From: an uncultured Spirochaetaceae bacterium | Lineage (GTDB): Bacteria; Spirochaetota; Spirochaetia; Treponematales; Treponemataceae | Assembly: GCA_902785455.1 (NCBI GenBank) | Contig: CACZYY010000009.1 | Span: 11,053 to 67,395, forward strand | Direction of reading: 5' to 3' | Length of the DNA stretch: 56,343 nucleotides | Shown here: piece after piece, positions 20,701 through 26,494 of the stretch | Layout: each line of letters opens with the position of its first letter | Position numbering within the stretch: position 1 is the first letter of the stretch | Notes under the pieces: model-generated | Seen by the model: only the letters and a program-made list of their open reading frames with translations | The model's database searches: none | Told to the model about the DNA's origin: nothing | Position numbers and translations under genes: made by a program

Positions 20701-23700
20701 TCTACAAAACTTACGGCAATTGGTACAAGTGATCCTATAAGATGGTATGGCGTTTATGATAATTGGGCTAATGCTGTAAAGGGCTATTCTATTGCGGCTA
20801 CGGAAGTGGATAAGGAGGAGTCTTCTACTTATACAGGAGGCTCAATAACTTTCTCGTTTGCTGACTATGGTAAATCGGATGGTAATCGACATGCTGAAAA
20901 TTCTAATGCTCCACAGCGATTTACTGGTACTGGCTCATTATTTATTGAAACCTGGAGTGTTGGAAATGTTCCTGCTAAAGAGTATTATTTGCCTTCTGGT
21001 ACAATGTCTACTTGGACTTACGACGGAACAGCAGCTGCTCCAAGTTATGTTTCTAAAACAACTACCGAGAATTTAGCATATACATCAACCAGCGATGCAA
21101 ATAAAGTTTGGTACAGTAAAGCTGTTGACGATCGTGAAGATAAAACTTTCTATGTAAACGTAAATTTCCCTGAGGATGTTGCTGGCATAAAGGGATATAA
21201 GATTAAAATTGGTACTGATTCATGGTCAACGACTAAAACATTCTCTGAAACACCGGCTTCTTCTTTTAGTGCTACTACAAGAAAAATTCCTATCGATGTT
21301 ACAAGCATAACAACCGCTTCGGATATAACAACAAACGGCAAAAAAGTTTATATTAAAGCTGTTGATGGTCTTGGTAATGAAAGTGAACCATATGAGTTTA
21401 CTGTCATAAAGATTACAAATGCACCAAAGGTAACTGGCATAAAAATTGGAACTGGTGAAGTTACTGCTGATGGAACTATCAAAGTTGACTCTGCACAGAG
21501 AATTTATGTTGATGGCGCAACAACCGCGATTACAATTATCCCTGAACTCGAGTATGATGACATAACCGATATTGTCGGATTTGCTCTTTCAGCTACAGGT
21601 GGTTATTCTCCAAAAGGCACTGGCGGTACATATACAATCGAACTTAATGATTTGCCTTCTGATAAAGACGGTTGTAAGCCTTGTACAATCTATGCTAAAA
21701 ACGGAATTGGTCTGTATTCTGCTTCTGCATATACATTGAAAATTTTCCGCGATGTTACAGGTCCAGAGGTAAAATCTCTTACACTTTCTATAAATAACGA
21801 CAAATCTGCGAATTTGTTGCTTGAGGCTGGCTCAAATAATTTATATTACAATGACAAAAATGCAATTATTAATAGTGTTGGTGAAAATGATGTTCTGATT
21901 GAAGAATATGAAAATACTAAAGCTATGGGCTCAGGTCTTCCAGATAATGAAGTATTTGCAATTACCACTTCAAATACCGAAGTTCCAACAACTTGGTTTG
22001 CTGCTGGAAGTCTCTTGCTTGGCAAACACGACGCTCTTTCTTCTGCAATTTACATTGCCGCAAAAGACTATCTTGGAAATATAAGCCGCACACCTCTTTC
22101 TAGTGTCAAAATAACAGTTGGCGAAAATTCTGAGGTTACGATAAACAAATTCATCTGTGATGAAACAAGACCTGAACCGCCAACTTCGGTTGCTATCTCT
22201 CCAAACGACTCCTTCAAGGACGGATGGTATAGCGTAGATTCTACATCCACTGGAAAAAATATTGACCTTTATTACAATAATAAAGTTTCTAATATAACTG
22301 TAACTCCGTCTCTGGCTGCAGCTGATTCTAGTCTTTTGGGGTACAGAGTTGGTACAGACGGCACGGTTAATGAAGAATTAACAATTCAACAGTCTCCGGG
22401 TGATGCAAAAATTTACGCCGTGGATAAGGCGGGTAACGTATCTGAATCAGCTTATGTGATTCAAAAGATTCAGGATAACACTGTCGCTGCACCAACGTTG
22501 CCAGACAATGCTGCGGAAAATCCTGTGATTAATGATGCATCAAAAGATGTTGCATTCTGGGATTCAACGAACAGAATAGTTTACTTTAAGAATGATGCTT
22601 CTCTAACCGAAATCAAGCTCAATGTGAATTTTACAGCAGAAGATTCAGCTGCTTCTGGATTGAGAGGATATCAGATTGATTCTAGCACGATTACTTCTAC
22701 TTTGATTCAGCCTATAACTTCAAATCCGACTTTGGTTACTATTCCTATTCCAAGTTCTCTTACTGGTGATACTTTCTCAGCAAAGATTTACGCCGTGGAC
22801 AATGTAGGCAATATCAATGGTGAAGACGATGTTCTTGCTGTCACATTCAAGAAACTCACGAATGCGGCGAACGTAACTGGCATCAGCGATTCTGAAGGAA
22901 AAATCTCAGTTACCGGCGAAGGCGGAACCTTTAAGCGGGGTGCTGATTCTGCTGATGGAGAAGCTGTGATTTACGTCAATGGTTCTGTCGCAACAGTCAC
23001 TGTTACTCCAACTTTCACAACTAGCGACGTGACAGGCATAAAGGGCTTTGCACTTTCTGATACTGGAGATGGATATGCCAATAGCGAAAATGGGGAATAT
23101 ACAATTTCACTCTCGGAATTGTCGTCAACTGCGGACGGTTCTAAAATTTACACAATCTATGCCAAAAATGGTATCGGCTTATATTCTGCGAGTGGATATC
23201 CTCTGACCATTATCCGCGATACAACCGGCCCTGATGTTTCAGCAATCACATTGGTTGCCGCTTCTGATGGAACTGCAAATTTGGTGGAAGAGACTGAATC
23301 TGAAGTAAGGGTCAACAACCTTTATTTCAACAAAGCTGGCTTGAAGATTTCAGCTGTAACGGCAAAAGATCCTGATATTGGAACTGGCCTTGAAGGTTCT
23401 GGTTTGGGCCCTGATCCAAAAGTAAAATACAGCCTCGTAGCAAATGGTGAGTTGACAGATGAAAATCGTACTTTCATAAATGAAAACAAGTATGAGCCGA
23501 ATAATGAAAAACTTACATTTGAATTGCCTCTTGGTGAAAGTCCTGATTCCGTAACTAAAGCTGCGTCAGGAATTTATATTGCCGCAATCGACAAAGTTGG
23601 AAACATTATGCTCACACCGCTTTCTAATGTTGATATAACTGTTGGAGATGCCACTGAAGCTAAAAAGATTAGCAAGTTTGTCTTTGATAAGGATGCTCCG

Positions 23701-25905
23701 GATGTTCCTTCAAGTATTGCCTTGACTCCAGATAGCGAAGGAAATACCAAGGCTGGCAATGGTGTTTATCTTGGAGATGCAATTCTTGCTGATGATGGCA
23801 AATATTCATCAACGATTTACTACAATACAGATCTTCTTGGTGGAAATAAAGTTTCTTTGACTCCAAGTCAGATAACGACAGATTCAGATTTGGATGGATT
23901 CTGTATTGAATATAATCAAGACAAAAATTATTCTGTCATTGATTCAACTGTAGAACTTGATTTTACAAAGTCAACTGAAACTCCGAAAGCCGCAAGAATC
24001 TACGCCGTGGACAAGGCTGGAAACCGTTCTAGCCTATACAAGATTATTCTTACAGAGGATAAGGTTGCTGCAAAGACTTTCTCTCAAGTTATTGCTGGTG
24101 ACACTTCGATTGAACTTGCCTATGACAGCGTTATTGGTACAAACTATGTATCAACTTATTATAATGCTTCTGATTATGCCTTGAACTTAAATCTTGAGGC
24201 AAATGAAACTTCGATTATTGCCTATGCGAAGGCTGTTGATAGTACAACTTCTGCCCTTACGGATTCAATATCTTGGGAACCGATTGAAGTAAAAACTACG
24301 GAAGGTTCTAAAACAATTAGCATACCTCTCGGAGAAATTACAACAGTGCATACAAAATGTCATCTCTGGGTAAAAGATGAAGTTGGAAATATTCAGCCTT
24401 ATGCGAACCCTAAAATTGTTGCGGACAATAAGACTGCAAAAGAAAAGAACTCAGATGCTGTTCCTGCAGATACTAATGAACTTGGTAATCCTACTTCATT
24501 TGATAATTTGAGATATACATGGTGGCACTTTTATAGCGTTCCTAATCCTGACACGACCCAACCTCTTACCACTAATTATACTAAGAATTCTGAAAATAAG
24601 ACTGTTTTGAAGATTTCTGGTTTCTCTGAGAATTTCCCAGTAAAATCTTTGAAATTTGAAAATTTTGTTCTTACTGAAAGCGGTATGAAGATTGCCTCAC
24701 TTGCTGGAGCTAACTCTGCTAATACCGAGTCCAAACCAAACTACACAATTACTCCAAAAAGTGATTCTATTTCAAAATCTAATGGTGCATATACAATTGA
24801 ACTTAAAGATTCTAAAAATAAAATAAACGATTTTAATGATGTAATAAGTGATTTGGAGATTACTTTTGATAAGGGAGGTTTGTATTTTGAGAAAAATGCA
24901 AAAATAACCGTTACTTCTATATTTAGTGGCTCTGCAGAATATCGTGTGACTCCGTATGAATTCCCAGCTCCTGTTTATCAGTTTGAAAATACAGGAACAG
25001 AAGAGGCTCCTGTTTTGAATAAACTCATTATCACAGAATTATGGTCTGATTATAAAATGAAGTATTTCAGCTTCCTTGATAACAAAATTTCATTTACAGA
25101 TGCCACAAAGAAAAAAATGACGACTATCAAGGCATATTTGAATGGTTCAGAAACGGCTTCACTTTCAAACAAAGATCCTATGTCCAATGATGATAATAAA
25201 TACATGATTCAATTCGATAGTGAGATTTATGCTGATAAAATTGAAATTGTATTTGAGACTGCTCCAACGTTCGCAGACGGTATAGAGATTGAGCTTGCAC
25301 AAACTAAAACTGACTATAAACACTTTGCACTTACAGAAAAGTCTGATACTGATCCAGAGCCAGACACAAGCATCTTCGGCGGATTATTGACTCGTGTAAG
25401 CTCTGGCATCACTTCAATCTTCTCTGGTCGTTCGATGACACATGAAGAACTTGAGGCTCTCAAAGAAGCCAAGGCTGAAAAGGCGCGTGCACGGGCTGCG
25501 GAGAAGGCTGCTAAAAAGGCTGCGAAGAAAGCGGCACGAGACGCTAAGAAAAATGCTGAGATTGCAAGTGCTTCTCCAAACCAGGGTGAATCTTGGACTG
25601 GCTTGAGCGGTGAGTTTGAGTCGGCTTCTTCTGAGCTTGATTCTGCTCTTGCAAAAATGAAAGATTCTTCTGGCCCAGAGGCTAAGGCTTCGGACGAAGT
25701 TTCTTCTAAGAATGGCATAATAAAGGTTAAGTCTGGCAAGAAAAATGCCGTTTCTAATAGTAAGGAATTGATTACAGATTCGACTGTTAGAAAGACTGAA
25801 AATCATGGTAATAGAATGATTTACGTCGTTGGATTCCTTGCAGTTTTTGGCCTGCTTTCTGGGATTTTTGCAAAAAAAGTGCGAAAAAACTCGAAAAAAA
25901 GCTAA
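11788..25905 (+). CDS. Giant Ig-like repeat surface protein (about 4,705 residues)
   Basis: I place the start at the ATG at 11788, which has GAGGA seven bases upstream and lies downstream of the predicted transcription start. The N-terminus has a hydrophobic helix ending in GISFSC, a permissive spirochaetal lipobox (Cys35). Residues about 173-287 resemble a bacterial SbsA/Big_5 Ig-like domain (RPNANQTPVRNTKLRVRFSK). The rest is a chain of Ig/fibronectin-like modules, recognisable by repeated DNTxP, STAPxI and DKAGNxS joints. A Lys/Ala-rich helix (about 4552-4595) precedes a C-terminal membrane helix (IYVVGFLAVFGLLSGIFA) and a basic tail. I infer an envelope-anchored adhesin or surface-layer-like protein. 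No RTX, LPXTG or PEP-CTERM motif was seen. Codon usage changes sharply along the gene, with C-ending codons favoured at about 13.2-18.1 kb. No clear terminator follows. Confidence 0.8.
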   Translation: MSSFKDLLRAKSARIVVPVFLSVFIALAAGISFSCSFLEDDGFFDKIEGEVSVANADKMNVYIRYASIKFGKTTPADAALYQVKNNVSFSVTAVTNSEYAFYRWAAFSTKDFDVAKQHLNLVYNNDDDYYANFGGKELDVSVVKFENSHEATTNVTVLQTRDDIWIMPIVAVRPTITSTRPNANQTPVRNTKLRVRFSKPMDSQSFEGNFVITQAIDLANGDAGDEEDITDKFKMDINEKGNQITFSFKETSEMFNANAIVSIYFNDDISDNTGYKLANSQTLQWLIGKNIDNLPPIINEMTAGIGNDCKKFASTPTREAKKATSDLSNKLYTDELLTHRIKDKVNLYVYAGDIAKIDDKLEEGDVSGLGVRARSLIDLEGNAIKSSKEGNFIADKIIPYLAAENNPNYSEISGDFKSITGKNVGTLYTYDLSSLPDGLIQIEVYAYDGNENNGDTGYDPSIDDEEGVGNGPRSIFVVKDNKAPAIENEVDKIKSSSIAAPYGWYNKLTIDTVEIYDTAANPILDFGHQKLGAVHENLKWVCNIGTSTDWQVPANDARWVPVSERYKIGAAAVDGDGEVSVTIRLMDDLGNISEAKQITSVLCDNTVPDAGNMFCVDASGNQCLNSTKETVVPDSMLIRLPFKEDLSGVKVVGLNIKASDSTKVENAFEKASILYSAKGAPSEAEPVAIEPDTSSLKALLDSEGYAKSPIFTDGLDCLHVLGASYHTGIFYIKNLTLGDADGMYTVTITLYDAALNKAAEKSVMLAHDTKSPVVDRVYIQNVVPRKVYNENETTYWLPRSAYDDKKDAKYVSVSVTATENGSGVKVVTIGENAHITEDTTFSIEGTPVAEGRCSIDPNTNTVVFSDYNNPDIYKQTGSVSFVLTNIRLDNPNSADGNKVSVSLKDFVDNTGINENAGNFDLYIDDTSDTKIYKVFSDSMAPGIDAKTPPALADGKADSASDETKYSAARLALEYTDTKNVDLSLTLSAQATGSGVRSLALTNGLFTADTNISVDDKPLAITEYTLDGPIVTFVNSVFTAENTLKFTNVELQGAEDGPQSISITATNFTGWVSNASATKAIVLDRAAPVVDDVRWNLKEGVYGVSKAAVVSNMDLCVTFTEVMTGVKVLGIDPKLNDVSATETPFESANFAIKYLSQTEAEAQTPASTEETEEGKEVKPIEKDPLALIGSAKLLKAEEDYTISGNYITFKNPQNFKSGLFVLENLKVADNFEDNKSYKINVHLSDAALNGTAKDGQADLASDSTAPQIKRIFINRLIARTQAGAQDVDSWWISKEDFEQAGKVPAKIDVELTINESGSGVETVVLGENLRLTKDSVITCGTTTLAKDKDYKVSSDFATITLITKSSPKFRDENNDFIVKISNATLTSEGENKVSVTLKDFALNSDENSKLSKIALPESGKEPVESVFVDFTAPLLAEGGVKIVDRGGSPELDGTVDKDANTVALNGFTNEKLVNITVKTASSEDGTAKRSGVKQLVLSGAKYSPSSKFYYKDTASNSEDFAEIMNVDTGDVVTATFKNSYACENVCEFIITNVELTGAEGENTVSVYPVDLVGWSDSEKAVNDKITLDMTPPNWGNNAVVMGTIGENGNDADYVWPKTSGARILASDGEVYFYKRPQGTESEPIYLTVNASDTNFYGLYFVSDASDKSSGAVAIAAKESNKAILTKITDVKFDASSNHEYTIVLKDRAGNISTETKSVHVVKDGEAETVNGDDTTLQNNMEYKESRENYHIFKTSVSKTLTREESDGVDGVSGVSGYAVYYNDGNGGKDGVNPVTIEVNLENHKEKNFTINSGVAYYAINGSAQAPAATLEGEYTAPTSALQNWNKWIPFTSGTTKLTLYPKNDGKNPLNMRLWFKDNVGNVKSVEIKQKTEDGILQAEPDIWICDNTIPQNANGTTDGFVPENSQLSANGLDFDYMMPDHMWKVGSSASSAVLKVMYAAGLESEKEDGKKNNKLFFSDNAKANFVINNEPAETVARESGSADADNWAVRLFLYPSNSATTPSREVVMSWIKEEANKNKYFYGIPSGSTITLSNIEYPKECSETTPYIYVVAEDRVGNINISKLNVKVNAAEYVSSGTAPAAKDYWYGKFIYDKESPEVYLGGTGGAQGSRVNLEDIAKLVPYNDGRRPYVDSVNGTTWVSSKTYSLTANSLTGNNTKHIYDKTDSSVKYRMFFYIDVESFAPYAYYYSHDEEAVDNFSIAGNISNVCSPNEKWTILDGTEKEHEEKIPVIIGDLAAMVREASAKELYLHVADKLGRVKTVKMADTKWRHDNTDPKVDFGGETSGLHANDDKGLYRIDAKSKTSLAITFSQDALNKIKSTDGDNTVKVYIPHSYITEDGSGLYGFSWDANLKDDSPESVGNPTDGYYLEFTNNTKDSNGSLSISTTSKYFYVFDKVGNRTAISITSSVDDKPPELTMKFGAQYIEALAEKYPALATALEGKDFTDGKIYDASAKKLLECNVEPDSENAAIATDSFSGTFKTSGNSEKIGYTKENPYTIYSNAKNSGTAYGYIQGTFVVRDKNGTDTTGYSGLLTEISVNRYVITSNGTEKIIGTEAQKYPFAVPAKASDSTYTVKMPIYLDGDGDSPQPASTGYKGKLYEITVKDSGGNATTIYLAVMRDRTGPKFKYDDTNYVDASHRAVVQGGVGYYDGKVFYQSSGISGYINPAYIKLPKAGDYSDGTTAIGAAYDEDCGVLEKGNDGIKDLLKRVIGSIDYYTPPVSSDEAGYVMYKLVGDGSSAYSFCLFAVDILGNEATYKLSVENNEIPVSDKVYCIDNTKPTVSAFEMTTSSYGKFASDTIHFNYNESAGRFNGYEKISGEFDGFKIKVTTSDTNKTTETSVAKYCFISTSSGITTVPTDWTGYTKKDATSTPNEFTFTIVPKDYYAGLAAPDSDPRYIYFYAVDYAGNLSLAKKLTIKINDDRPSISGTETSVDNYVISEDGRVYYFNKNTTVSTKLTAIGTSDPIRWYGVYDNWANAVKGYSIAATEVDKEESSTYTGGSITFSFADYGKSDGNRHAENSNAPQRFTGTGSLFIETWSVGNVPAKEYYLPSGTMSTWTYDGTAAAPSYVSKTTTENLAYTSTSDANKVWYSKAVDDREDKTFYVNVNFPEDVAGIKGYKIKIGTDSWSTTKTFSETPASSFSATTRKIPIDVTSITTASDITTNGKKVYIKAVDGLGNESEPYEFTVIKITNAPKVTGIKIGTGEVTADGTIKVDSAQRIYVDGATTAITIIPELEYDDITDIVGFALSATGGYSPKGTGGTYTIELNDLPSDKDGCKPCTIYAKNGIGLYSASAYTLKIFRDVTGPEVKSLTLSINNDKSANLLLEAGSNNLYYNDKNAIINSVGENDVLIEEYENTKAMGSGLPDNEVFAITTSNTEVPTTWFAAGSLLLGKHDALSSAIYIAAKDYLGNISRTPLSSVKITVGENSEVTINKFICDETRPEPPTSVAISPNDSFKDGWYSVDSTSTGKNIDLYYNNKVSNITVTPSLAAADSSLLGYRVGTDGTVNEELTIQQSPGDAKIYAVDKAGNVSESAYVIQKIQDNTVAAPTLPDNAAENPVINDASKDVAFWDSTNRIVYFKNDASLTEIKLNVNFTAEDSAASGLRGYQIDSSTITSTLIQPITSNPTLVTIPIPSSLTGDTFSAKIYAVDNVGNINGEDDVLAVTFKKLTNAANVTGISDSEGKISVTGEGGTFKRGADSADGEAVIYVNGSVATVTVTPTFTTSDVTGIKGFALSDTGDGYANSENGEYTISLSELSSTADGSKIYTIYAKNGIGLYSASGYPLTIIRDTTGPDVSAITLVAASDGTANLVEETESEVRVNNLYFNKAGLKISAVTAKDPDIGTGLEGSGLGPDPKVKYSLVANGELTDENRTFINENKYEPNNEKLTFELPLGESPDSVTKAASGIYIAAIDKVGNIMLTPLSNVDITVGDATEAKKISKFVFDKDAPDVPSSIALTPDSEGNTKAGNGVYLGDAILADDGKYSSTIYYNTDLLGGNKVSLTPSQITTDSDLDGFCIEYNQDKNYSVIDSTVELDFTKSTETPKAARIYAVDKAGNRSSLYKIILTEDKVAAKTFSQVIAGDTSIELAYDSVIGTNYVSTYYNASDYALNLNLEANETSIIAYAKAVDSTTSALTDSISWEPIEVKTTEGSKTISIPLGEITTVHTKCHLWVKDEVGNIQPYANPKIVADNKTAKEKNSDAVPADTNELGNPTSFDNLRYTWWHFYSVPNPDTTQPLTTNYTKNSENKTVLKISGFSENFPVKSLKFENFVLTESGMKIASLAGANSANTESKPNYTITPKSDSISKSNGAYTIELKDSKNKINDFNDVISDLEITFDKGGLYFEKNAKITVTSIFSGSAEYRVTPYEFPAPVYQFENTGTEEAPVLNKLIITELWSDYKMKYFSFLDNKISFTDATKKKMTTIKAYLNGSETASLSNKDPMSNDDNKYMIQFDSEIYADKIEIVFETAPTFADGIEIELAQTKTDYKHFALTEKSDTDPEPDTSIFGGLLTRVSSGITSIFSGRSMTHEELEALKEAKAEKARARAAEKAAKKAAKKAARDAKKNAEIASASPNQGESWTGLSGEFESASSELDSALAKMKDSSGPEAKASDEVSSKNGIIKVKSGKKNAVSNSKELITDSTVRKTENHGNRMIYVVGFLAVFGLLSGIFAKKVRKNSKKS
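13590..16555 (+). repeat. Duplicated ~1.48-kb module in the giant gene, first pair
   Basis: Two consecutive modules (about 13590-15050 and 15050-16555) align at protein level with a constant offset of about 1,480 bases: PVVDRVYIQN at 14101 with PQIKRIFINR at 15580, GSGVKVVTIGEN at 14248 with GSGVETVVLGEN at 15733. DNA identity is low, so this is an old duplication. Confidence 0.7.
21415..24110 (+). repeat. Duplicated ~1.45-kb module in the giant gene, second pair
   Basis: The block from 21415 (TNAPKVTGI, then TIYAKNGIGLYSAS, then YLGNISRTPLSSVKITVG) recurs from about 22857 (TNAANVTGI, TIYAKNGIGLYSAS, KVGNIMLTPLSNVDITVG). The pair ends at matching IYAVDKAGN segments (22405 and 23994 regions). 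Boundaries are approximate. Confidence 0.7.
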
Positions 25906-25932
25906 AAAAATGCTTAAATTTTGTGTAAAAAA

Positions 25933-25961
25933 TTGACAAGTTCATTTTTACGCGTTAATAT
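25933..25961 (+). promoter_or_regulatory. Strong promoter of the FecR-like gene
   Basis: A consensus TTGACA (25933-25938), a 17-base spacer and TAATAT (25956-25961) are followed by a leader of about 50 bases that carries an unusually strong ribosome-binding site, AGGGGGG (26004-26010), seven bases before the ATG. This suggests high expression. Confidence 0.75.
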
Positions 25962-26017
25962 TCTAATTAAGAAAAAATAAGATACACAAAGTGTCTTTAA
26001 TTTAGGGGGGTGTTCCT

Positions 26018-26428
26018 ATGAAACTTATCAAAACTCTTATTATCGGGATGGTAGCATTCTTTGCTGCTGCTTCTCTGTTTGCGGCTGGCTCTTACAAAGT
26101 AGAGCGTGTAACTGGCAAAGTTACATACGAAGCAAACGGTGAATGGAAGGCTGTTGCTGTTGGTCAGGAGCTCGCTGCTGGCACAAACATCAACACAGCT
26201 TTGAACTCAAGCCTCGTTGTTTCAGATGGCAGTTCATCTGCAACAATCAAAGCAATGCAGAAGGGTGCAATCGAGAGCCTCGCTTCTGCAACAGGTTCAA
26301 AAGGCCTCAAAAAAGCAACTCTCTCAAAGAACAATGTTGCTAAAAAGGCAGACGGTTCACAGAGCGGTGTTGCAACGGCTTCTTCTCGTGCTTCAGAAGC
26401 TAAAAAAGACCTCGAATGGGATGAGTAG
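26018..26428 (+). CDS. Small secreted FecR-domain-like protein
   Basis: The 136-residue protein has a clear signal peptide (IKTLIIGMVAFFAAASLFA) and a mature part beginning YKVERVTGKVTYEANGEWKAV, followed by GQELAAGTNINTALNSSLVVSDG. That pattern (self-repeated beta strands, then a 'threshold' loop and strand) is typical of FecR-type periplasmic domains. The C-terminal third is Ser/Ala/Lys-rich and ends with an acidic DLEWDE. It has its own near-consensus promoter and a rho-independent terminator right behind it, so it is likely made in excess over the downstream cyclase. FecR-like domains next to CHASE2 receptors are a recurrent arrangement, so it may present or bind the signal sensed by the cyclase. 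Ligand unknown. Confidence 0.75.
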   Translation: MKLIKTLIIGMVAFFAAASLFAAGSYKVERVTGKVTYEANGEWKAVAVGQELAAGTNINTALNSSLVVSDGSSSATIKAMQKGAIESLASATGSKGLKKATLSKNNVAKKADGSQSGVATASSRASEAKKDLEWDE

Positions 26429-26445
26429 TATTCTCTAAGTCGTTG

Positions 26446-26477
26446 AAAATCCTGCAAGTTTTTGCAGGATTTTTTTT
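26446..26477 (+). terminator. Rho-independent terminator after the FecR-like gene
   Basis: The stem AAAATCCTGCAA (26446-26457) pairs with its complement after a GTTT loop and is followed by a T run (26470-26477). It lies before the cyclase start at 26495, so the cyclase would be expressed by read-through or a weak own promoter. Confidence 0.85.
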
Positions 26478-26494
26478 GTTTGAATAAAGGTATT

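Noticed and set aside
25800-25905. LPXTG or PEP-CTERM sorting signal at the end of the giant protein
   Set aside because: The membrane helix and basic tail are there, but no LPXTG or PEP motif precedes them.
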